A stretch of 64,000 nucleotides of DNA from Pelodera strongyloides (lineage: Eukaryota; Nematoda; Chromadorea; Rhabditida; Rhabditidae). The DNA lies in NCBI GenBank assembly GCA_036852015.1, contig JAANDG010000094.1:1-64000 (forward strand). Reading direction: 5' to 3'. The notes beneath the pieces are model-generated. The model ran no database searches. It was given only the letters and a program-made list of their open reading frames with translations, and was not told the origin of the DNA. Of this stretch, positions 12,001 through 22,009 are shown one piece after another. The first letter of the stretch is position 1; each line of letters opens with the position of its first letter. A program made the position numbers and the translations under genes.

Positions 12001-13500
12001 GCATACACAGTTTTATTCTTCTTGCTCCTTTTGTTGTAAACTACCAGCTCAAACAAATGAGCATACGTGTATACGGTCATTTCCATAGTCAATCCAACTT
12101 CTGTTTCGGTTTACGGCGAAAGCTGCCTTATATATCTAAATCTAGGACATACTGTGCGTTTTAGTCTAGGATGTCGCTTTTTTATGTGAATCACTGAACA
12201 ATGTGAATCTAGCGTCAACCATTTCCAGCCACCTCAAACTTGGGTAATTAAACCTAAAATTTAATTTTAGAATATGTGCAAACCCATGGAACCACCGTGC
12301 CAATCCTGGACACGCTTGCTTCGCCCTGTTACACGCTCACCAATAGATTCTCAAATCTGACCGCTAATGACCTGGTGGAGAAGTTCTGTATGGGTAAGCA
12401 GGAACCTCTATAAAGGTTTAAAAAATGGCGTGTGTGTATTTCCAAATATAAGGACATTTTCTATATATTTTCAACATGCTCTATTTAAAGAGCGCAAAAT
12501 TAGCACCCTAGGACAACTTTAATTTTTTGCTTGCGGGTCCCTAACAATACTGCTTTAATATGATTCATTTTCCAGCCAACTGCTTCTGCATTCCCAACTG
12601 GAACGCTTACAGTGCTAATAATAATCAGTGCAATCTACCCGATGGAGGATGTTACTTGCCGGTGAGCCAACTCTCTAAAAAAATATTTAAAGCGGTGTTG
12701 CACGTGGCTTGCCAAACTCATATGACAACGGTATTCAACGTATTATATGCAAATTGTATTTCAATTCATTGTTCCATTCGGTACCGAAATGTGAATAAAT
12801 TTGTAACAGTTGTCCAGCATAACCTCAAAATCACGTGTCATCCCGCTTTAAAATTTCACTATTTAGGTGACAATCCCTTCATCGTACCGGCTCGCTAAGC
12901 GTCAGTGCGAGCGTGAAGCCAACGGTTCCACTATCATAGTTAGCGACGCGCAAAAGGCTGTCTACTTGGCTAGCTGTGAGTTGTGTATACATTATTCTTA
13001 TTTTCCTTTTTATTATATTTAAAAAAATATATAAAAATTTAACTCCGATAAACCCGCCTTTCCGAACAGACAAGAGGCTTAAAGAGAAATGACGGCCGGT
13101 TTTTGGAACGCATCGTGGACAATTGCATTATTACGTATTTAGGCTACTTTGCTCGAATTTAGCTCGATTTTTATTATAATGTATGTTCATTTGCATACGC
13201 TACATAAGAATGCTGGTGACTTGATGTGTTTCAAAAACAGGCCGGTATTTCGCTGTAAAGTTGGTCATGCAGACACCCCTGCACTGTTATCATGGATTCA
13301 GTTGATATAGCTTTATCTTTGCTTTTTTCTATAGATTGTAGTTCGTAGTTTCATATCGATCAGAATTGTAGTATGTAGTTTATACTTTCTTTTTCAGTGA
13401 CCACCAACAAGCAAAAGACATGGTTGGGACTCTCCTACAATGGTTTCAAATGGATTTGGAATGACGGATCAGATGTAGGTCTTTCTTAGAGAGAGAGAGA

Positions 13501-13551
<51 letters not shown>

Positions 13552-14589
13552 GTGGAGAGAGAGATGGAGAGAGAGACAGAGAGAGAGAAATATTATCAAC
13601 TTTTATTGCGATAATCATGCCAAACCACATTGTAGCTTATACTGTATGAATGTACAATTATGACATTTCTCAAGGTAGTTCGGTACAAAGTTTAATACAA
13701 ATATATAAACATGTTACATAAGTTATATGAGTTTAATGCTTACAGCTCGGTAGCTATCAGCCGTGGGCTTCCTTCAACTTCGAACCAAGTCAGTGCGCAT
13801 ATCAACAACAGACAACTGGATTCAAAGTATCTTGGTAAGTTACCATAATCCAATCGTTCTCCTCTATGAGTTACGATACCTCGAAGTACAGAACTAGCTA
13901 CAGTAACCAAGATTGAACAATCTCTCATACTTGGGAGCTACCGTATTCACTCATGTGAAGCGCCTCATTTTATGTAACTGATTTAACTGCACAGACTTAC
14001 AGACACTTACCAATAGAAAAGATACGCCAAGATGTAAGTGCGGCACCCGAGACTCTTACAAAACTTGCGTAGTATACCGTTCAAGATACTGTAACTGAAA
14101 GGTTGAAACTACAACCATATGTTGTTGAGGATGTAAGCGCGGCACCGACCGGCGCTCTTACAAAACTTGCTAGGATGTTGTGCTGCGAATTCGCAACGGA
14201 AGAAAACCAAAAAGAATTATCTAGGAATACTTTTTGGATTTCTTGCTCTGCGAATTCGCATTGCAAAATCCTAGGCGAGAGAGTAGGCACTGCGGAGAGG
14301 GCAAAAAGTTTTTTTACGTGTTTCACTGCGAATTCGCAGAGCACATGAGGGTCTGCGATTTCGCACCGGGTATTTTGCCGGTGCGAATTTGGAACGTTTG
14401 CTGTGCGAATTCGCACAGCCCACTTTTCCGGTGCGAAATCGCTCCATTCACAGAGATGGGTGCCCCACATTTTTTTCAAGACTTCTCTCTCATGCAGAAT
14501 CCTTTAGGTATAATGACGATTGCGATGACGACCACGTGTACACGTGCCAGGCGACACCGTGCAGTAGTGATCACTACTGTACATTTTAA
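9076..14589 (+). CDS. Secreted vWA plus C-type lectin domain protein (nematode CLEC-type)
   Basis: Thirteen exons: 9076-9103, 9393-9437, 9742-9881, 10057-10116, 10362-10501, 11045-11134, 11713-11786, 12271-12393, 12576-12661, 12867-12975, 13398-13474, 13746-13834, 14508-14589. They join without phase conflict into 1,143 bases, 380 residues plus TAA. The start gives a strong signal peptide, MMLRPILLLALLSLAHC; a TTTACAG acceptor at 9061, 14 bases before the ATG, supports it as a trans-spliced start. A vWA domain follows (about 50-220) with an intact MIDAS start, VVDASSSMT (D59, S61, S63), and the strand SRVGLVTYSD. A C-type lectin domain fills the rest, with WLGLSYNGFKWIWNDGS (about 307-323) and several cysteines; no EPN/QPD sugar motif was found, so calcium-dependent sugar binding is uncertain. 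Such proteins are known in nematodes, often as secreted or gut proteins; a role in pathogen contact is inference. AATAAA follows at 14603. Confidence 0.9.
9664..9706 (+). repeat. 14-base tandem repeat
   Basis: ACACAGACATTTG three times, in lectin intron 2. Confidence 0.7.
10518..10703. mobile_element. MITE family B, 17 bases after lectin exon 5
   Basis: Ends TTAAAGCGGTATGACACG and TTATACTGTTTTAA, with a GTGTCTTCGAAGCATGTG subterminal palindrome. Confidence 0.65.
10834..11028. mobile_element. MITE family A, 16 bases before lectin-gene exon 6
   Basis: 195 bases; right end GGCCGGTATTTCGCTTTAA abuts the acceptor tract of the exon at 11045. Confidence 0.8.
11522..11702. mobile_element. MITE family B, 10 bases before lectin exon 7
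   Basis: Ends TTAAAGCCTTATTACGCCC and CCAGATCGCTTTAA; subterminal GTTTTGAAACGTATAAC and ATTACGTTTCAAAAAC. Confidence 0.7.
11818..11970. mobile_element. Hairpin MITE with GGTTACAGGCGTCTCCTGTT ends, copy 1
   Basis: Inverted ends continue outward into AAATTTAC and GTAAATTT. In lectin-gene intron 7. Confidence 0.7.
12687..12851. mobile_element. MITE family B filling lectin intron 9
   Basis: Ends TTAAAGCGGTGTTGCACGTG and CACGTGTCATCCCGCTTTAA. It makes up 165 of the 205 intron bases. Confidence 0.7.
13079..13258. mobile_element. MITE family A in lectin-gene intron
   Basis: Left end TTAAAGAGAAATGACGGCCG, right end TTTCGCTGTAA; reverse orientation of the core. Confidence 0.75.
13485..13590 (+). 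repeat. GA microsatellite in lectin intron 11
   Basis: Starts 11 bases past the donor of the exon ending at 13474. Confidence 0.9.
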
Positions 14590-14647
14590 GATTATTGATT
14601 GAAATAAAATATTCTTCGCAGCGTTTTGTCGTTATCAGCACATCAGT

Positions 14648-14683
<36 letters not shown>

Positions 14684-14882
14684 GTCTGTCTCTCTCTGCC
14701 TGTCTGTCTCTCTGTCTGTCTCTCTCTATCTCTCTCTTTCTCTCCCTTTCCATCGCTATTGCATCTTTTGATATTACTAACTGAAATAAAATATTCTTCG
14801 CAAGTTTTTGATCTTTCTCAGGAACATAATTATATTATTATATAGCGTTAAACTACGAATCTTTCAGGCGAAACACTTGAGA

Positions 14883-14923
<41 letters not shown>

Positions 14924-14946
14924 ACCCTCTCTATTTTCAAGATCGG

Positions 14947-14985
<39 letters not shown>

Positions 14986-15135
14986 AACCCAATTTTCATC
15001 ATGTTTTCTCTCGATCTGACAATCTTATACTCCCTGCACTCTCTCTTTCTCTCTTCTATAGTTCATGGAGTGCACAGCGCACTGCAATTCGCTGGCTTCT
15101 GTTGTGTAATGTACACGAGGATGTGTAAGATGCAC

Positions 15136-15171
<36 letters not shown>

Positions 15172-15639
15172 GCAGTGTAAGAGAGGGAGGGAGAGGGAGA
15201 GAGGGAAAGAAAGAGAGAAAGAGAGTTCGAGGATCAGCTAAACAGAGATCTAGCCTCATCTCAGAAACGTTCAAGCAATAGCATAGTTCGCACCACACTT
15301 CGAGTTTATTGATCGACATATCTATTTTTGATTGATGACGTAGTTTATTGATTGATATTGGTTTCAAAGACGTGTTGTGTTTATCAGAGGATGTGCATCA
15401 AATTATGTTTCAGTAGTACTTTCTTAATTTTCTTTGCAAACAATTTTTTTTCTCGGGCACGAACAAGAAACAAACTTATAATTTAATAGATTCTCTTCCG
15501 GATTCCATTCCACCTTGTATTTGTTTTCAGTTGGTGCGCGCAAAAGCATTGCCGCGCGCAAGCTATTTATGCGATTGTGCGCCGCAACATCGCCGTTTGT
15601 GCGTCATCTGCCGATTCTGAATGTTGTCAATTTCAGAAC
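14590..15639. other. Lectin/methyltransferase intergenic: CT and GA microsatellites
   Basis: CT tracts at 14651-14745, 14887-14985, a GA tract at 15136-15230. A 21-base direct repeat (TGAAATAAAATATTCTTCGC plus A) at 14600 and 14781 brackets the first tract, so the polyadenylation region is partly duplicated. A GC-richer stretch with GCGCGCAA motifs at 15530-15600 precedes the methyltransferase start. No gene seen. Confidence 0.7.
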
Positions 15640-15642
15640 ATG
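15629..15642 (+). promoter_or_regulatory. Putative spliced-leader acceptor and start of the methyltransferase
   Basis: AATTTCAG followed three bases later by ATG. No in-frame upstream exon is seen, so trans-splicing is the simplest reading. Confidence 0.5.
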
Positions 15643-17305
15643 ACCCTTGAAGATGTCCCATCGGGTTCTTCTGAACCTTCAGAAACATTAAAAGAGAAAA
15701 ATAGCAAAGAACCAGAAATGGTTTGTTCCGCTACAGATCATTATGACCAAGTGAGTACTTTATTATATAAAATTAATAATAATCATAAATATAAAGTACT
15801 GTTTCCCATCGCAAGTGTGTCACAAATAATGCCAAAAAAGGTATGTCGGTTGGAGTAATGGCTCGAATCTTTTCATATCCACAGCTCGAGCCTAGCCCCA
15901 AATTTCAATTGTAAAATGAAAGTTATTTGATGAGTTTCTTTAGTTCAATCCCACTGCGTATCTCGAGAGTTTTTACTGCAGTGCTACCGAGGACCCGGCT
16001 ATGCAGGTATGTTTTCAAGTATTGAAATAAATAATTTATATTTGTTTGTAAACATGGAAGGCCTATCCTTATTTCAAATATGTCAGGGGCAAGTTCTGAA
16101 GCCGGGTTGTGTGTGTTCAAAAAGACACTTTGGTATTCTGGATGTTCGGGTGTGTCCCGGGATGTACGGATGATTCAGTGGATGTCTCGAGGTGTCGTAT
16201 CCAATGGCTCGGAGGTACATTAACCATAAAAATATTTAGGTAGTTCTGTTCTTCCTGCCTGGAATTCTCTACCGGTTACCGGCGAAAATCACCACTGTTT
16301 TGGACTTGGGCGCAGGTAATTTTTTTTATCAAAACAATATATATTAATACTTCTTAGAGCGAAATACCGCATTAAGAAAAAATTTTGAGAAGCATCGTGG
16401 ACAGCTGATTTCTTACGTATTTGTGTTAAGCTACTCGAATTTAGCTCAATTTTTTATTCCAAGTTATGTTCACTTGCATAAGCTGCATAAGAAAGCCGGT
16501 GTACTCGATGCGTTTCAGAAACCGCCGGTATTTCGCTTTAAAGGGTCAAGCTCGCCCGGCAGTCATTACGCTGGAAAACACTCACTGCTGACTGTGCAAG
16601 CAGGAATGTGCAAGCCGCGTTGCCTTGCGTTATTATGAGACATTTGTAACATATAGTTGTTCTCTCACGAGCCTAAGCCTTACTAAAGTCTTCATGCAGG
16701 CGTCGGTACGTCCGTAGTATGTTCTTCAATGATGATCCACATTGTTGTTTTATGTGCCAAAAAACCATGAAAAAAAAATACAATAAAATGGAGAGACCCA
16801 AAGGGAGAGACCCACTTTGCTGATTCAAATACAATAACTTTATATTTATTTATTATTGCTTAGGACCCACAGTCTATCTTCCTATAGCCCTGCGACATCG
16901 AGCGGCCAAAATTTACACCTCGGACTATGCCCCAGCCAATAGAGACACATTACAGGCATGGGCGGAGAAACGGTAATTATGCAATAACTTGAAAAATGAA
17001 CACGTACACAGGAAAATTGAATAATTGCCCAGACCACAGAAACTCGTCAGTAGCCGGTCATCAAATGGTACTCAGAATATTCACCGAAAAAATATCGTTT
17101 GGTGAGGTCACTGACCATTTGGCGACCATGTGGTGACCAGTTGACGACGTTTTTCGAAAAAAAAAGTGTCATGACAAGATCACTTGGTTGTCTCACGAAA
17201 AATCAGGGAACCACGTAGATCAGTTCAAAATGCACAGCTTTTCACTTTATGCTTTGAATATAGTTTAAAGCGAAATAGCGGCCGATTTTTGAAACCCATC
17301 GCGTA

Positions 17306-17343
<38 letters not shown>

Positions 17344-19770
17344 GAGCATAAATTAGAATAAAAAATCGAGCAACTTAACATAAATACGTAAGAATTTAGT
17401 TGTCCACAATGCGTTTCAAAAACAGGCCGGTATTTCGCTTTAAAAATATTATTTTAGAACTTCATTCAACTGGATCGAGGTGTGCAAATGGTTGGCTTCA
17501 ATTGAGGCTTCAATGGACAATCCTGAAAAGATGCAACAAGACACGCGGGATAAAATGCAAGCGATATTAGAGGTTGTCATTTAAACCTTACCAAAATACC
17601 GTACACCTTGTCGAAATTTGCTCCCCAGACTTGAGGAGCGAACGTATCCGTGTGTATACGACGTGGTAAAGAAATCCATCTAAAAATATAATTTAAAGGG
17701 TGACAAGCCGCTCGTTTTTATAATGAGCACGTGCATAGAATAGGTATAACAACCTTTGTTAGGAAGGAACAGACGAACTGTTCCTTTCGCCTTTAGCGAC
17801 GTTATTGGTAATGCGCTCCATTAGCGGGATAGATAGATGCATTTTCTTGTTCAGATGTTTAGAGCACAAATCCTACCCAAAATTTACAAAGCAAGGGATC
17901 TTATATTTGTTTTATTCGTCAGTCTCGGCCGTAGGCCATCTTCAGGGCATTACCTCAGACTTGGGTAGTTAACTGGTTGGTTAAAGGCACTGATTGTTTG
18001 TTTGCAGTCATTCCATTATAATTCCTGATTTAGGTAAACGTCCAAGCAAATCCCGTCGTCCAGGGAGTGCACTGGAAAACGAATGACACTGTTGAAATAC
18101 CGAGAAAATTTCAGGTATAAGAGTGAGCAGCTAAACTATGGCTTATATGTCCTTCCTACGGGCGATATAATTTGGCTGATACTCATGGGGCACTACTACG
18201 TTGCGTGTCAGTGGTGCAAATCGTGGACACACGACAAGCTGGCTGTATGGCGCAACTGGTAGAGCAGCGGGCTCGCACGATGTGGATAGTGGGTTCGAGT
18301 CCGAGCCGAGACAAGCACATAGGGCAGAAATTCTCCCGTAACTTACCATTAGCTTCTTCTTGTCTAGCACTCGGTGTTTTAAAGCGAAATACCTGCAGAT
18401 TTTTGAAACTAATCGAGTGCGGGTTTTCAGCATTCTAATGCAGCATATGCAAATGAACATAAATTCGAAGAAAAAATCGAGCTAAATTCGAGCAAATTAG
18501 CATGAATACGTACGAATTCAGCTGCCCACGATGGATGCGTTTCAAAAACCGGCCGGTATTTTGCTTTAAACATGTACTCCGATTTTTCGAGAATGTTTGT
18601 TTTTTAATTCGATATTCTTCAGGTAGTCGCTACGGTATTCTGTCTGGAATACTCCTGTGAAACCTTGGCCGGCTACATGAATGCCGTGAAAAGCGCGTGC
18701 TCATTGATAGAGGATGGCGGATATTTGGTGAGAATTAAAAAAAAAAAAAAAAAAAAATTGGAACACATAAGGCCATATTCACCACTCAATTCCCCATGGG
18801 GAATTCTCGGTCTTTTTCTCTGTGTCTCAGATTAGAATGCTATTTTCTATTCCCAGGGAATATTTCCCCGAGGGAACCGGGGTGGTGAATATTGCCTCTG
18901 GAGCCAGAAGTGCTGTTATTCCAGAAACTGCCTAGTATTGGCTAACGTCCAGAAGACGGTAATTAGTAAATTCACATGTTGCATGGCCTAAGCCTAAGCC
19001 TAAGCCTAAGCCTAAACCAAAGCCTAAGCCTAAGCCTAAGCCATCAAAAACAAGAAAGTCTGAAAATACAATCGCAATCTTCAGGTGCAAGGCGGCGTAT
19101 TAGAAGCCGAGTCCTACGAATTCGACGGAAAAAAGTTCAAATGCCACTTTTTGAAGAAGAGTCATATATTGGAAGCATTGAAGGTATGTTACCTGTAATG
19201 ATGTAACAGCCGGTTTTTGGAGCATGTGTCGGAGGCTGTATTCTCATCTGTTAGTACACAGTTGTATTCAAATATGTACAACACATTTTTTGTCTATTTA
19301 TTCTCATACAACCTATGGTAAAGAGAGTAAAAGGCCGTTTTTTCGCACTTTTTCCAAGTTGCCACATTTTGTGCTGTAAAATTGAATATAGTATATGTAG
19401 TTATTTAGCATAGTGTTACTATTCACGTAATGGTCTACAACAACAGAAAATAGACATGATGTGGAAGAATTATCTTAGTCAATTCGTAGGAATTTCCCGC
19501 CATACGTGTTGAATTCGGCCTCGCGCGGTGTCTGTGCGGTGTCTGAATAAGACGTGCGGTGTCTGTTAAACTCGTGCGGTTTCCGTGCGGTGGTCATGCG
19601 GTCATGCGATTATGCGGTGCGGTGTACAATTGGCCCAACTAGCTGTATACTGAACAGCATAATCCTTTTAATTTCAGGCAAACGGGTTCGCTCACGAGGA
19701 AAAATCTGAAGGATTGAAATTAATCGAACGCGAGGAAATCTTTCTACTTGTTTCAAAGAAGCTTCACTAA
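15640..19770 (+). CDS. NNMT/PNMT/TEMT-family S-adenosylmethionine methyltransferase
   Basis: Nine exons: 15640-15750, 15944-16006, 16240-16315, 16864-16972, 17458-17572, 18034-18114, 18623-18727, 19085-19183, 19678-19770; 852 bases, 283 residues plus TAA, a usual length for the family. These soluble enzymes methylate small amines or pyridines with S-adenosylmethionine; nematodes have the ANMT members. Seen: a hydrophilic leader of 37 residues, family start FNPTAYLESFY (38-48), SAM-binding motif LDLGAGPT (79-86), YTSDYAPANRDTLQAW after strand 2 (101-116), FNWIEVCKWL, motif VVATVFCLEY before the long helix, and a GGVLEAESYEF strand near the end. The ATG lies three bases after AATTTCAG, a trans-splice-type site. 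Substrate cannot be read from the sequence. Two leftovers of the last exon occur at 28948 and 42507. The intron before exon 5 ends in a MITE only 14 bases from the acceptor. Confidence 0.9.
16354..16541. mobile_element. MITE family A in methyltransferase intron
   Basis: Left TTAG, right TTAA followed by AGGGTCAAG. Core in reverse orientation. Confidence 0.75.
17041..17200. repeat. GGTCACCAAATGG-type repeat in methyltransferase intron 4
   Basis: ACCATTTGGCGACCATGTGG and neighbouring half-sites. Confidence 0.6.
17265..17443. mobile_element. MITE family A with poly-A expansion, 14 bases before exon 5
   Basis: About 34 consecutive A residues (17309-17342) replace the stretch that reads CCAGCATTCTTATGCAGC in other copies. 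Right TTAA at 17440-17443. Confidence 0.8.
18244..18316 (+). repeat. tRNA-like fragment
   Basis: A box TGGCGCAACTGGTAGAGC and B box GGTTCGAGTCC at normal spacing, but the T stem has mismatches and the acceptor ends do not pair. Probably a tRNA pseudogene or SINE head. Confidence 0.45.
18379..18569. mobile_element. MITE family A in methyltransferase intron
   Basis: Complete copy, TTAA on both sides, core GAAAAAATCGAGCTAAATTC. Confidence 0.8.
18770..18897. mobile_element. MITE with AGGCCATATTCACCACTC end
   Basis: Left AGGCCATATTCACC and right GGTGAATATTGCCT are inverted; CCCCATGGGG inside. Confidence 0.6.
18985..19040 (-). repeat. Interstitial TTAGGC array in methyltransferase intron 7
   Basis: Nine or so CCTAAG units with one interruption (CTAAACCAAAG). 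Confidence 0.85.
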
Positions 19771-20381
19771 AAAAATTGTTTATTTCTATAAATAATAATT
19801 TCATATAGATAACAGTGCGTTATACATTTTTTCGTATGAGATACATTATTATTATTATTTATATTATATTAGAATAATAAAGAGTACAACAGCAAAGTAC
19901 AAAAACATAGAAAAAGATTATGAAAGGCTACGTTCCTATCTTTGGACATGATAATTGCAATTGCTTACATAATAAGGGATGATTAGTGGAGGCGTCTGTG
20001 CCTTCGAAGGACTGCTGCTACTCCTGACGCTTGCATTTTTCACGCTTGCTCCGTCGATGGTGTGTTCAAAACTTCGATCACCTAATTCATATACTATTTT
20101 ATTGTTACATAATTACAACTACCTAATTACCTAATGGCTTCTTGTGACATGCAAATAACACATCTCAAAATGTTGATTATTTCGATGGTCATAATCTTTG
20201 TCATCGAAACGATTCAGAATTAATTCAGGATATCGTTAGAAGTGTTTCAGCATAGGGTTTTTCAACCATTCCACGTATCACTAGGTAGGCCTAAATTAGC
20301 CTTATAGTCACCGTGAGGTTACCTACTTGGTATCCGTTACGTTATTTTATCCGTTATGTTGGTATTGTTATTTTACGGTCC
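19771..20381. other. 3' flank of the methyltransferase gene
   Basis: AATAATAAAG at 19873 may serve polyadenylation. 19771-20090 is duplicated at 29061. The rest is AT-rich without a recognised feature. Confidence 0.6.
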
Positions 20382-20404
20382 AGTATATTTATATCTTCTG
20401 AGGT

Positions 20405-20582
20405 AGCGAAATACCGGCCGGTTTTTGAAACGTATCGAGTACATCGGCATTCTTATGCAGCTTATGCAAATGAACATAAATTAGAATAAAAAATCGAGCT
20501 AAATTCGAGCAAATTGGCCTAAATACGTAGGAACTCAGTTTTCCGCGGTGCTTTTCAAAAACCGGTCGGTATTTCGCTTTAA
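20405..20582. mobile_element. MITE family A between two 24-base direct repeats
   Basis: Left TTAA missing; the element starts at AGCGAAATACCGGCCGG. The 24 bases 20382-20405 recur exactly at 20587-20610. Confidence 0.8.
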
Positions 20583-20993
20583 GTATAGTATATTTATATC
20601 TTCTGAGGTATGGTAAACTTTCTTAAAACTGGAGGTATTTTTTATCCATTCCACGTATCTCTAGGTAAGCCTACATTAGCCGTAAGGTAAGGCTAAGATT
20701 ACTAGTTTACTAGTTACCCATGCTTACTTGAAATGGGGACAAAAACCCCGCATGTTGCTTGGCGGAACTCATAAATACATACGCATCGGAAAATACATAC
20801 GCATCACAACGGAAAATACATACGCGGAACGTATGTATCTTATATTTATACTTTTTAAACTGGGCCGGATTTTAAAAACCCAAAAAAAACTTACTTTTTC
20901 CCTGAGTTGCTTTACACGGCTGATAAGATGATCGCCAATCTTAACAGTAAAACTGCCAAAATCGATCTGCAAACCGAGAAAATTCACTAATTT

Positions 20994-21152
20994 TTAAAGC
21001 GAAATACCAGCCAGTTTTGGAAACATCGAGTACACCAGCATTATTACTACGCAGTCTATGCAAATGAAAATAGATTAGCAACAAAATGAGGTAAAGTCGA
21101 GCAGCGGTGCATAAATACGTAAGAATTCAGCTGGCCGGTATTTCGGTTTGAA
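20994..21152. mobile_element. MITE family A, right end damaged
   Basis: Right end reads TATTTCGGTTTGAAG, and a second foldback starts there. Confidence 0.7.
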
Positions 21153-21318
21153 GCGAAATACTAGCCTCTTTGGAAAATTTGCATATGATAAGCAAATCCT
21201 ATGTATCCTATGCTAATTTTGTACGATTGCCGTGGACGATCGTACAAAATTAGCATAGGATACATATGATTTGCTTATCATATGTAAATTTTCCAAAGGG
21301 GCTAGCGTTTCGCTTTAA
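21150..21318. mobile_element. Foldback element (169 bases) with near-perfect arms
   Basis: Arms contain ATTAGCATAGGATACATATG and its complement around GATTGCCGTGGACGATC. Ends share GCGAAATACTAGCC with family A. Confidence 0.75.
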
Positions 21319-21712
21319 AGGGATAGGCCCATCAAAATAAACCTATATTTACGCTACGTTCATAATGACTATCAAGCATTTTTATTACAATATATACAAA
21401 CTAAATTTCACCATTATTCTCCCTAGACAACTTTTTTCCAATGCGCTCAACGCATATGTATACCATAAAACTGCAGATTTCAAAGCTATATATGCAAATT
21501 TTAATCGCATTATAATTTCACGATAAATTTGCATTGACGACAAGGATATTTGCGGCTTTACGGTATACATTTGAGCTGAGCGCATCGGAAAAAAGTTTTC
21601 CATGGCAAAAAAAATGTGAAATTTAGTTTGTATATATTGTAATAAAAATGCTTGATAGTCACTATGGACGTATCGTAAATATAGGTTTACTTTGATGTGC
21701 CTGTCCCTTTAA
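21315..21712. mobile_element. Foldback element, AGGGACAGGCCCATCAAA family
   Basis: 398 bases, TTAA on both sides; the arms contain TACAATATATACAAACTAAA and ATATGTATACCATAAAAC. Confidence 0.85.
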
Positions 21713-22009
21713 TACGCCAAAACATAAATATAATAATCGACGTGAAACTTGACGCGAATGCTTTACAATAGTTCCTACAAGGCAAGGGCATAAAGCTTCT
21801 ATAAAGCTTATGAGACTATTACCAGTCATTATAAGAAGCCATGATTGGAAAATTGCATGATATGCATATCCTATGTATTCAATGCAAATTTGGTGCCAGT
21901 CCGGCAAACTTCCGGCACCAAATTTACATATGATATGCAAATTTCCCAAATAGGTACAATATTGCTTTAAAGTTCGGGTAAACCAAAACCCCGGCAGACA
22001 CCGTTTCCT

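Noticed and set aside
14808..15180. Ser/Leu-rich frames; similar ones at 44222, 45344, 53300, 56500 and 60459
   Set aside because: Translations of CT/GA microsatellites.
18244..18316. Functional tRNA gene
   Set aside because: A and B boxes are good, but the T stem and acceptor stem do not pair.
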